Shown here: positions 27,742 to 36,028 of the stretch, piece by piece | Layout of the letters: every line of letters begins with the position of its first letter | How positions within the stretch are numbered: the first letter of the stretch is position 1 | Origin: JABSSA01 sp039984715 | Lineage (GTDB): Bacteria; Pseudomonadota; Alphaproteobacteria; Rhodobacterales; Rhodobacteraceae | Assembly: GCA_039984715.1 (NCBI GenBank) | Contig: JBDWUA010000020.1 | Coordinates: 124,001-188,000 of the forward strand | Reading direction: 5' to 3' | Length of the DNA: 64,000 nucleotides | Made by a program: the position numbers and the translations under genes | The notes under the pieces: generated by a model | Told to the model about the DNA's origin: nothing | Seen by the model: the letters and a program-made list of their open reading frames with translations, nothing else | Database searches by the model: none

Positions 27742-29028
27742 TTAAATCAACGCAGATAAAGGCAGTGTGGTGTCTTGCACGTCGACAGAAGGGGCCAATG
27801 TGTTTTCGGTGATGATCAGTTCGAACGGATGCTTGCCACCATCCGTTTTGCGCCACTGAGCCCCAGCAACCTCGGTACGCGCCACGTTTTTGATCGGTGA
27901 CCCTGCAAAATCAACCGGCCCCACCAACGTATCAAGCTTCATACCAGCAATGGCATCACGCACCGCATCCGGGTTCTTTGGATCACCGGATGCCTTGAGC
28001 GCCTCGATACCCGTTTCAAACAAGGCATGGCTATAGCCAATGGTTTGAATCCACTGCGCCCCTGAATGCGCTTCCCAAGCATCAGCGATTTCTTTGCCGG
28101 TTTGACCCGTGAGCGAGGATTGGAACGGCATGTTGGGTGTCCACCACGCTTCTGTTGTCATGCCGTTGCCCCGATCCCCCATCGCCTCAATCGCGCTTGG
28201 GAATAGGAATGCGGCGGCGAATGTCGCGACCTCGGGTGAAAAGCCCATCTGACCGGCCTGCGCCCAGAAGGTGGACCAATGCGGTGGGAAGCCAAAGCCC
28301 GCAACGATCTGCGCGTTGGCCTCCTTGAACCGCGACACCTGCGCACTGAAATCTTGCGTCTCAATCTGGAACATCCCGCCACTGACGTTTGTATATCCCG
28401 CACCGGCCATGACGGCTGGCAGGCCCAGATCAGGACTTGCGAATGCCTGTCCTGCAGGATTGTCGAGATAAAAATCACCAACTACCTTGTTCGTTGCAAC
28501 CTGATCCCAGATGCGCGTGAATGTGTTCATCGCATCATCGGCCCCCCAGAAAAACGTGAACGAGTAAGGGAAACCTTGCTCAGGGTTGGAGCCCCGACCA
28601 AACATCCATGCCTGCCACGGACCCATCGTAGATATCGACGGTACGCGGGCAATATCCGCCATCTCACCGACTGCAACCGATGCATCTAGGTCTTGAAACA
28701 ATAACAAATCAACGCCTTCGCGCTGGATCAATTCGTTTCCGACTGAAGTAGAACGGTTCATGTTTGACTGGTTGTCAGCATTCAAAAACTCGACGGAATA
28801 CTTGTTCCCACCAATGTCGAGACCGTCTTTGGTGATCTCTTCGATCTTCGACAGCATCCAAGCGTCAGACGCACCAAATGCGGCACGTGGACCTGACTGA
28901 GCCGAAATATAGCCGATGCGCAGTTCACGCGATTGGGCCCGCACAATATTCGGCGCCGCGAGAACGCCAACGCTGGCAGCGGACGTACCAAGAAAAAGGC
29001 GACGCGAGATTGGCTTGATGAGTGTCAT
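27742..29028 (-). CDS. ABC transporter substrate-binding protein with Tat-type signal
   Basis: 428 residues from ATG 29028, with GGGAGAcc just upstream; an in-frame ATG at 29067 is less likely. The N-terminus MTLIKPISRRLFLGTSAASVG has twin arginines and ends near NIVRAQ, suggesting Tat export of a folded protein. The body starts LRIGYISAQSGPRAAFGASD and belongs to the Leu/Ile/Val-binding type. Heading the operon with the deacetylase and P1 peptidase, it probably binds an amide or acylated amine. Ligand unknown. Confidence 0.9.
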   Translation of the reverse strand: MTLIKPISRRLFLGTSAASVGVLAAPNIVRAQSRELRIGYISAQSGPRAAFGASDAWMLSKIEEITKDGLDIGGNKYSVEFLNADNQSNMNRSTSVGNELIQREGVDLLLFQDLDASVAVGEMADIARVPSISTMGPWQAWMFGRGSNPEQGFPYSFTFFWGADDAMNTFTRIWDQVATNKVVGDFYLDNPAGQAFASPDLGLPAVMAGAGYTNVSGGMFQIETQDFSAQVSRFKEANAQIVAGFGFPPHWSTFWAQAGQMGFSPEVATFAAAFLFPSAIEAMGDRGNGMTTEAWWTPNMPFQSSLTGQTGKEIADAWEAHSGAQWIQTIGYSHALFETGIEALKASGDPKNPDAVRDAIAGMKLDTLVGPVDFAGSPIKNVARTEVAGAQWRKTDGGKHPFELIITENTLAPSVDVQDTTLPLSALI

Positions 29029-29095
29029 AATGGTCTCCCTAAAAGTTAGCCATAGCTTGGAGAACACGCTGCTTTTAAAACATAGTGCATTTGCA

Positions 29096-30043
29096 CTATT
29101 TGTCGTTTTTCATACTGTGCGCGAGACCAAGTTTATTAGAGACGCCCATCTTTTGATAAATCGCGCTCACTTGGTTACGCACAGTGTTCAGCGCGACCTG
29201 CCGCGAATTGGCAATCTCACGCATTGTCATACCCGTAATCAACATCTCGGCGACATGCCGTTCCTTTGGGGATAGAATATCTTTGAAACTGGAAGGTGAC
29301 GCGTGGATCAACATCAAAGACGTGTCGTACCGCTGACTGGTCAGCCGTAATTTTTTCCCGCCCCACACGCGCTCTTTTTCGGACAATCGTTGCAACACGC
29401 GGTCGCGATCACCACCAATTAGCCCATCACCATCTAACAAGGCGAAAAAACCGCGTGTAGCGCGCACTATTCCGCACCGTGTGCTGACCAATGCAACCTC
29501 ATCACCACCCAACGCCGCCTCACGCAATTCGGCCCTAAGGCACAGTGAAAGAGCCTGCTCTAAGTGGCGCAAAATCATCCTGAAGTCGCGGGTTTCTTCC
29601 TGCGTAAACGTCGGTTCGTCTTCACCGCGGTAGAGCGACATAAAGAAGTTAAAGTCAGAATTTCCTTGCAACTGACAATGCCCGTTCAGCGCCGATCCGA
29701 TCTCGAACGTGTCAAGGAATTGCAGATATTCTGGCGGAAACGAGGTGTCCCTTTTGGTAACTGACATCGCATAGACCCGCAGATCGCGACCGTGGTGAAT
29801 GAAGGGATCAAACTGCGCGACCTTCTGAAAGGCGTTTTCAAAACTGGGCGGCAAATGATCCGTTTCCGAATTTACAAAGGTGGATTGGGTCGCAGAAAAA
29901 TTGGACCACCCCCACCAAGCAGCGTCAAATTTTACAACATCGCGCAATAAGGCAATCATGCTGCGGCTATGCTTTTTAGGCGAATTGTTTGCCGCCGAGG
30001 CGGACAGTTGCAACAAAAATTCGCTTAGATCATTGTTGTGCAT
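29096..30043 (-). CDS. LuxR-type transcriptional regulator
   Basis: 315 residues. The C-terminal 60 residues are a LuxR helix-turn-helix (LSPKERHVAEMLITGMTMREIANSRQVALNTVRNQVSAIYQKMGVSNKL). The N-terminal 180 residues are a GAF-like or small-molecule sensing region with several Trp and aromatic residues (FDAAWWGWSNF). It does not carry a receiver domain. It lies directly upstream of the second importer operon on the same strand and probably controls it. Its layout is similar to the regulator starting at 63535. Confidence 0.9.
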   Translation of the reverse strand: MHNNDLSEFLLQLSASAANNSPKKHSRSMIALLRDVVKFDAAWWGWSNFSATQSTFVNSETDHLPPSFENAFQKVAQFDPFIHHGRDLRVYAMSVTKRDTSFPPEYLQFLDTFEIGSALNGHCQLQGNSDFNFFMSLYRGEDEPTFTQEETRDFRMILRHLEQALSLCLRAELREAALGGDEVALVSTRCGIVRATRGFFALLDGDGLIGGDRDRVLQRLSEKERVWGGKKLRLTSQRYDTSLMLIHASPSSFKDILSPKERHVAEMLITGMTMREIANSRQVALNTVRNQVSAIYQKMGVSNKLGLAHSMKNDK

Positions 30044-30454
30044 CGGGGCTCCGGATCGACTGCTCCCACTGTGCCCCTCGTGCCTTGGGTCACGAAATTC
30101 GACGGCAACGCGGTCACTTTAATACGCCTAGCGACGGTAAACTTATTAGAGAAGGAAAACAAAGGTTGCAGAAGGTGTTCGACCTTTGGGTGTCTTTTCC
30201 TTGGCGACCTGCGCTGGCTGCAACGCTCTTACCCTTGCCCCCAATGACCTGAGTTAATTCACAGTTTCAAGTAACCTGCGACGGGGGATCAAGAGTGCTG
30301 AACGGCATATGCTGCACCGAAGCTGTTGATGACCGTGTTATCCTCCACTCCATGATGGGTTCAACGAACATTAGACCCTCACCTAGAAGTTTGACCTAAG
30401 TGGTTGAATCAATGCGGACGTCAGACCAGCCTATCCCAACCTTAAATGCGCAAA
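30044..30454. other. 411-base gap
   Basis: Upstream of the LuxR-type gene and downstream of the FAD oxidoreductase. Short frames on the plus strand have no ribosome site or recognisable product. I see no clear terminator or promoter. Confidence 0.5.
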
Positions 30455-31678
30455 TCAAATGATGGCCTTCTCAACTATCGGTTTTTCATTCGCAATGCGG
30501 TCAAAATGGAACGGTGACAGGTCCAAACTGCGATATTCTCCGTAAGTCAGCCATTCCGCAGTTCCACGTCCCATTGCAGGTGATTGTTGCAGTCCATGCC
30601 CGGAAAAACCGTTTATGAAGTGAAAGTTTTCGACCTCTGGATGAGGTCCTAAGATTGCGTTGTGATCCAACGTATTCATGGAATAATGCCCGGCCCATTC
30701 ACTTTGCACTTTGATGGCTTCGAACTGTGGTATCCGGGTTGCGAGTAAGGGCCAGACATGATCCTGCCAAATCGAATGGTCCATTGTGAAATCGTCAAAA
30801 TCAACTGCGGGATCATGATCTGCATGGCCTCCGCACTGATAGGTGCCCCCTCCGTTTTCGCGGACGTGCACCCCCGATGGATCAATCGTCAGGGGAAGGT
30901 CGCGGTCCAACGGTTGTTCTGCTTTGAACACCCAAGAATACCTTTTGCGCGGTTCAACCGGAACCGTGATGCCAGCCATCTGCGCAGTGCGTGCCGCACG
31001 CGGTCCTGATGCATTCAATACGGTCCCACAGGCGATCACCTCGCCCGATTTCAACGTTACGCTTTCGACCCGCGTCCCAGCGGCATTTTTGGTCATTGCG
31101 ACCACTTCGTTGGAAATGTAATCCACCCCGCGTTCGCGCGCTTGTCTTTTCCACCAGTCAAAGACTGCCGCCCCGTCCCAGTACCCTTCATCAACAAGGT
31201 TGATCGAACCAAGCACGATGTCATCAACGTTGTAGAATGGATAGTTCTTCAAAATCTCGTCCGCAGTCATCAATTGCGTGGCGGCCCCAGCTGCATTTTG
31301 AATCTTTTGATTTTCGCGCAGAACACCGGCGAATTCTTCAGTGTCAGCCAGATACATATACCCAAAGGACCGAATGGACAGATTGGGCACGCGTTCGTCA
31401 TTGCCCATGTAACTGCGGATGTTCTTCACAAAATCAGCTGCGTATTGCGAAATGCGCACATTCAGTCCGGTCGAATATTGCTGACGCATGCAGGAATTCG
31501 TATGCGCTGTAGAGCAATTTTCGTAACTTGGGTCACGTTCCACGACCAGCACTGAACCGTCAAAGTCCGGGTTTTCCGTAAGGAACCACGCCGTCGATGA
31601 TCCCATAATTGCGCCACCAACAATCACAACATCATAGGATGCTTTTTGAGGCACCGCCTGCATATTTGAACCAGCCAT
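30455..31678 (-). CDS. FAD-dependent amine/amino-acid oxidoreductase (DAO family)
   Basis: 407 residues from ATG 31678; TTGGAG lies 9 bases upstream, better than farther in-frame starts. FAD motif YDVVIVGGAIMGSSTAWFL with acidic end VVERD. Then STAHTNSCMRQQYSTGLNVRIS, and C-terminal FINGFSGHGLQQSPAMGRG, as in sarcosine/glycine oxidase relatives. These oxidise secondary amines or D-amino acids. It stands alone with no partner gene, so the substrate is open. Confidence 0.88.
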   Translation of the reverse strand: MAGSNMQAVPQKASYDVVIVGGAIMGSSTAWFLTENPDFDGSVLVVERDPSYENCSTAHTNSCMRQQYSTGLNVRISQYAADFVKNIRSYMGNDERVPNLSIRSFGYMYLADTEEFAGVLRENQKIQNAAGAATQLMTADEILKNYPFYNVDDIVLGSINLVDEGYWDGAAVFDWWKRQARERGVDYISNEVVAMTKNAAGTRVESVTLKSGEVIACGTVLNASGPRAARTAQMAGITVPVEPRKRYSWVFKAEQPLDRDLPLTIDPSGVHVRENGGGTYQCGGHADHDPAVDFDDFTMDHSIWQDHVWPLLATRIPQFEAIKVQSEWAGHYSMNTLDHNAILGPHPEVENFHFINGFSGHGLQQSPAMGRGTAEWLTYGEYRSLDLSPFHFDRIANEKPIVEKAII

Positions 31679-31935
31679 CAGAAACATCTCCAAGTCTTGC
31701 GCGTTCTTGAGTCTATTCAGTATCTTTTGCAGAAAATGCATGACGCGTCATTGCAAATTATGACGTGAAATATCTCAATGCTATTTCAACCTGCTCGCCA
31801 CTTGGGTACCCTGCCCTGCATGCGATCTAGTTCGTGCCCGAACGCCTGCAGCCGAGTGTGCAAGATCGAGAGGCATAGCACCCCTCGAATGCATCATGGA
31901 CTGTCTTCTCTGTGGTTTGGTGCGAGGGCTGAACG

Positions 31936-32832
31936 TTAATTTAACGCCGAATTCTTGCGCAGGCGGAGTTTTGCAAACTCTATGAAAGATCGCACCTTGG
32001 CCGCGGCGCGACGCCCTTCCACATGCACCAAATGGATTGGCAACGGCGCTGGTTCATCATCTTCCAAAACAATTTCCAGCGCCCCTGATTCTAGGTCGGG
32101 GCCAATTTGATAAGACAGCACTCGGGTCAACCCCCACCCACTTCTGGCCACTTCTATCGCGGCGGCAATACTGGTGACGACAAGGGGGGGATCCATTTTC
32201 ACCGTGGTCTTCATGTCCGGCCCAAACCGCCAATCCGCAGCAGGATTGACTGGCGATGCCGCCACAAAACGATGGTTTTGCAAATCACGCGGTGATTTTG
32301 GATATCCGTGTTCGCGCAGGTATTCAGGTGATCCACAAACCACACGCCGCACACTGCCGACCAGAACTGCCGACAAGTCGGATGACGGCAGCGGGCCAAT
32401 GCGAACACCGACGTCCAACCCTTCTTCGACCAGACTGACCACACGATCCAACATCAACACACTGGCTTTAACATCTGGAAAGTTATCCAGATATTCTGTC
32501 AGGATTGGCATAATATATATGCGCCCAAATTCGTTTGAACACGTAATACGCAATGTGCCCGTTGGACTGATTGCGGCCCCTGCCGCCGCATCATCAGCAG
32601 CTTGCAATTGCCCAAGGATACCGCGCGCATCTTCTAGGTAAGCTATTCCAACATCGGTAAGCCGCACCTGCCGGGTAGTGCGCGTGAAAAGACGTGCACC
32701 AAGGCGATCTTCCAATGCGTTTATCCCACGCGTGGCCGATGGCGCGCTTAACCCCATATTGCGCGCGCCCGCCGCAAAACTCTGCGCCTCAGCGACGGCG
32801 ACAAAAACCTCGAGTGTTTGAATGCGGTCCAA
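31936..32832 (-). CDS. LysR-family transcriptional regulator
   Basis: 298 residues. N-terminal winged helix-turn-helix MDRIQTLEVFVAVAEAQSFA...ATRGINALEDRLGARLFTRTTRQVRLTD, then the periplasmic-binding-like effector domain (TLRITCSNEFGRIYIMPIL). It is divergent from the GST gene across 171 bases, the usual arrangement for a LysR protein and its target, so it likely controls the GST and PNPOx-like genes. The effector is unknown. Confidence 0.93.
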   Translation of the reverse strand: MDRIQTLEVFVAVAEAQSFAAGARNMGLSAPSATRGINALEDRLGARLFTRTTRQVRLTDVGIAYLEDARGILGQLQAADDAAAGAAISPTGTLRITCSNEFGRIYIMPILTEYLDNFPDVKASVLMLDRVVSLVEEGLDVGVRIGPLPSSDLSAVLVGSVRRVVCGSPEYLREHGYPKSPRDLQNHRFVAASPVNPAADWRFGPDMKTTVKMDPPLVVTSIAAAIEVARSGWGLTRVLSYQIGPDLESGALEIVLEDDEPAPLPIHLVHVEGRRAAAKVRSFIEFAKLRLRKNSALN

Positions 32833-33003
32833 CCCTGTTCCTCAACCATATTACTATCACTTTCAAAAATAATATCTTTCATTTTTACATTATTCCAACA
32901 GAAATTTAGATCGCTAAGTTAACGGCAGACCCAGACAACTGTACGCGGCACTCACATCGGAACCCACGCAAATATCGCAATTCCCGACACAAGGATCACA
33001 CCC

Positions 33004-33651
33004 ATGACACATTCATTTCCAGCCGATGCCGCACCGATCAAACTTTACCGCAACCCAAAATCCGGCCATTGCCATCGCGTTGAACTGATGTTGGCATTTT
33101 TGGAAATCCCATACGAGACAATTGACCTTGATATGGCCAACGGCGCGCACAAGGCTGCCGATTATCTGGCCATCAGCCCATTCGGTCTGGTTCCGGCCAT
33201 TGACGATAACGGAACAAGCCTTGCCGATTCAAACGCAATCATCACCTATCTGGTCAAGGCCTATGCCGATGGATCAAACTGGTTACCTTCGGACCCAAAA
33301 GACGCAGCAGAAGTCCAGCGTTGGTTATCTGTGGCCGCAAGCGAGATTTACTCAGGACCATGCGCAGCACGCCTCGTCACCTTGTTTGGTGCAGACCGTG
33401 ATCATGCGGCCGCAATCGCAAAGTCGCATGCGTTGTTCAAAGTTATGGACAGTCACTTAGACAAGCGCGACTTTTTGGTGGGCGAAACGATCACAATCGC
33501 GGACGTCGCCGGATACAGTTACATCGCACATGCCCCCGAAGGTGGTGTCAGCCTGAATGCGTATCCCAACATTCAATCGTGGCTTCAGCGGATTGAAAAT
33601 AAACCAAAATTTGTCGGCATGATCAATTCACCCCATCCCAAAGCCGCTTAA
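33004..33651 (+). CDS. Glutathione S-transferase
   Basis: 215 residues. The thioredoxin-like N-domain (IKLYRNPKSGHCHRVELMLAFLEIPYETIDLD, then the SNAI motif that holds the glutathione gamma-glutamyl group in DSNAIITYL) and an all-helical C-domain (FLVGETITIADVAGYSYIAHAPEGG) are clear. It likely detoxifies electrophiles or reduces peroxides. SD ACAAGGATCACACCC precedes the ATG. It is followed 41 bases later by a PNPOx-like gene, probably co-transcribed. Confidence 0.93.
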   Translation: MTHSFPADAAPIKLYRNPKSGHCHRVELMLAFLEIPYETIDLDMANGAHKAADYLAISPFGLVPAIDDNGTSLADSNAIITYLVKAYADGSNWLPSDPKDAAEVQRWLSVAASEIYSGPCAARLVTLFGADRDHAAAIAKSHALFKVMDSHLDKRDFLVGETITIADVAGYSYIAHAPEGGVSLNAYPNIQSWLQRIENKPKFVGMINSPHPKAA

Positions 33652-33692
33652 TTTGGGGCTGATCCATTTAATGACTGGTAAGGATACAAATC

Positions 33693-34649
33693 ATGGCACA
33701 GGACGATGACGTTTTTCACGCTGGCGAAACCGCCATACAAAACCGCGCCGAAGTCCCATCGTCGCACATTGCAAAAGTCTCAGAATTTGTACGACCTGAA
33801 ATGCCCGAGCAACATCGCGCGTTCTTTGAAAGCTTGCCGATTTTGCATATGGGATTTCTTGACAGGAAGGGACGCGTTTGGGCCAGCCCTGTAATTGGTC
33901 AACCCGGGTTCATGACAGCCCCTAACCCGCGCAGCCTGACTGTTGCCGCCCTTCCCGTTCTGGAAAAGGAACTGGATCTGGATCTTGCAACCGGGGCAAA
34001 AGTTGGCGCCGTGGGGTTGGAATTGCACACGCGTCGCCGCAACCGGATGAATGGTACATTGGCCCAAGGCAAACCCGGTCAGATGTCAATCAATGTGGAT
34101 CAAAGCTTTGGCAATTGTCCGAAATACATTCAGGCCCGGACCCTTGATTGGGCGCAAAGTCAAGACTTACGCCCAAAGCCACGCAAGCTGGCCACATTTG
34201 ATCAAGAGGCCAAAACATTGATCGAAAACGCAGATACGTTGGTTATTGCATCGCGGGTAAAGACCCCGTCGGACGCGCCTGATCAAGGCGTGGACGCATC
34301 GCATCGCGGTGGAAAACCCGGGTTCATACACCTTAATGCGGACGGGTCTTTGTCTTTTCCAGACTTCTCTGGCAATCGTTTCTTTAACACGCTCGGGAAT
34401 ATCGAAGTCGATGGCCGTGTTGGGTTGTTCATTCCCGATTTCGAAAGCGGCACTGCCTTGTTTATCACAGGGCGTGCATCGATTGATTGGGATTCACCCC
34501 GAGTTGCTGCGTTCGAGCGTGCAGATCGCATTGTTGATGTCGTGCCCGAAGAAATATGGGTTTCGCCCCAAGCCCTTCCCAAACAAGCGGCCTTGCCTGA
34601 AAGTTCGCCTTTCTTACGCGGAACGGGATCTTGGCGCGACGCGCATTGA
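33693..34649 (+). CDS. Pyridoxamine-5'-phosphate oxidase-fold flavin protein
   Basis: 318 residues, TGGTAAGGATACAAATC before the ATG. The central part (FESLPILHMGFLDRKGRVWASPVIGQPGFM; FPDFSGNRFFNTLGNIEVDGRVGLFIPDFESG) is the split-barrel fold of FMN-binding PNPOx-like proteins with N-terminal extension; CPKYIQAR is common in this subgroup. Such proteins pair with GSTs in many proteobacteria. A redox or detoxification role is likely, real vitamin B6 synthesis is not. Confidence 0.88.
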   Translation: MAQDDDVFHAGETAIQNRAEVPSSHIAKVSEFVRPEMPEQHRAFFESLPILHMGFLDRKGRVWASPVIGQPGFMTAPNPRSLTVAALPVLEKELDLDLATGAKVGAVGLELHTRRRNRMNGTLAQGKPGQMSINVDQSFGNCPKYIQARTLDWAQSQDLRPKPRKLATFDQEAKTLIENADTLVIASRVKTPSDAPDQGVDASHRGGKPGFIHLNADGSLSFPDFSGNRFFNTLGNIEVDGRVGLFIPDFESGTALFITGRASIDWDSPRVAAFERADRIVDVVPEEIWVSPQALPKQAALPESSPFLRGTGSWRDAH

Positions 34650-34782
34650 TCCTTCGTGATCGCGGCCTTCCTTTGTCACGTCGTCAGCGCCGGGCATTGT
34701 ATCCGATTGTAAAGTTGACCCCGCACCTTCCAACGCACTAAACGTCCGCTGAATTGAATTCGGTCGGACATGACGTATCTAT

Positions 34783-35568
34783 ATGCCTATGGACCAGAAA
34801 AAACGCAGTACATTACTTACGTTAGGTGCGATTGGTGCGGCCTATGCGGGCTTGCGGTATCTGCCCAATCTACGGACAGAAAAGCTGACCTTGGAAGCTA
34901 TGGAAAGCCCGCGCGGGTTTCGACGGTATGTTGCTGGTGAAAGCACAATCGCAAACTTTGATCCGTTCATCGGCTTGGATGCAGACAATACGCCTGAAAA
35001 GCGTGCCGCGTTACAGCGCGCTGACAGTCGCGTGGCCGCTGATCTGTGCACCCCGTTATTTTCCGGAACGGATCAGGCGGCGAATGTTGTGCCAATGGCT
35101 TCGTTCTCGGATTACTATTGCCCTTACTGCCGTATTCAAACCGAGCGATTATCAGAAATGTCAAAAACGGCTGATATTTCGGTAACTTGGCACGAATTAC
35201 CCCTGCTGGGCGACAATTCGGTTTTGGCCGCAAAAGCCGCGCTGGCAGCAAAACGCCAAGGCGCTTACGTCGCCTTTCATGCCCACCTGATGAACACACC
35301 CTTTGCGCCTACTTTTGCGTATCTGACACGGCTTTCTAAGGACTTGGGCGTGGACGAACTCCAATTGCGCAACGACATGCAAAGCCCCGCAGTTTTGCGA
35401 GAACTTGAAGACACTGCCGCCGTATCTCGTGTGTTTGGCTTCTTTGGCACACCCGCGTTGGTGATTGGGCGCACGGTCATCTTGGGAAAAGTCAGCGACA
35501 AGATGATCGAAAAGATCGTCGCGATGGAACGTGAAGAAGGTTGGAACAGCGTTTGCACGACCGCGTGA
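34783..35568 (+). CDS. DsbA-family thiol-disulfide oxidoreductase
   Basis: 261 residues. An N-terminal hydrophobic stretch (STLLTLGAIGAAYAGLRYL) acts as anchor or signal. The active site is SDYYCPYC, a CPYC motif, and the cis-proline loop is FFGTPALVIG. It belongs to the periplasmic DsbA/BdbD thioredoxin group that makes or isomerises disulfides. The ribosome site is weak; ATG 34783 and 34789 are both possible. It stands alone between the PNPOx-like gene and the convergent copper operon. Confidence 0.9.
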   Translation: MPMDQKKRSTLLTLGAIGAAYAGLRYLPNLRTEKLTLEAMESPRGFRRYVAGESTIANFDPFIGLDADNTPEKRAALQRADSRVAADLCTPLFSGTDQAANVVPMASFSDYYCPYCRIQTERLSEMSKTADISVTWHELPLLGDNSVLAAKAALAAKRQGAYVAFHAHLMNTPFAPTFAYLTRLSKDLGVDELQLRNDMQSPAVLRELEDTAAVSRVFGFFGTPALVIGRTVILGKVSDKMIEKIVAMEREEGWNSVCTTA

Positions 35569-35615
35569 CCAACAGCGTCGCAATCCTAGGTTCTAAAACG
35601 CATCCGTCAGATCGC

Positions 35616-36011
35616 CTATTTCGCAGGCCTTCCTGACAAGTCTTCCAAGATAGGACAATCGGGTCGATCATCACCCTGACAGCATTGAACCAAATGCGCC
35701 AACGTGCCCCGCAGTGATTGCAATTGGGCAATCTTGTCATCGATCTGGCGCAAATGCTCTTCTGCCACGGATTTCACCTGAGCGCTTTCGCGGTTCCGAT
35801 CCTCATACAACGCCAATAGCGTGCGGCAATCTTCGATCGAAAACCCCAAAGTGCGCGAGCGGCCTAGAAAGGTCAGCTTGTGCAAATCTTCTTCGCGGAA
35901 TGCCCGGTATCCATTTTCCCCGCGCATCGGATTGATCAGGCCAATGTCTTCGTAATACCGGATCGTCTTTGGTGGCAATCCAGAGCGTGATGCGACTTCG
36001 CCTATGTTCAT
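35616..36011 (-). CDS. cueR: Cu(I)-responsive MerR-family regulator CueR
   Basis: 131 residues from ATG 36011 (MNIGEVASRSGLPPKTIRYYEDIGLI), preceded by CAGGAG. MerR helix-turn-helix, long dimer helix, and a C-terminal metal loop CCQGDDRPDCPIL whose cysteines form the two-coordinate Cu(I) site of CueR. It starts 17 bases after copA on the same strand, so it is transcribed from the copA promoter and controls its own synthesis. The matching operator is visible at 38541-38555. Confidence 0.92.
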   Translation of the reverse strand: MNIGEVASRSGLPPKTIRYYEDIGLINPMRGENGYRAFREEDLHKLTFLGRSRTLGFSIEDCRTLLALYEDRNRESAQVKSVAEEHLRQIDDKIAQLQSLRGTLAHLVQCCQGDDRPDCPILEDLSGRPAK

Positions 36012-36028
36012 GACCTGCTCCTGTTCGA

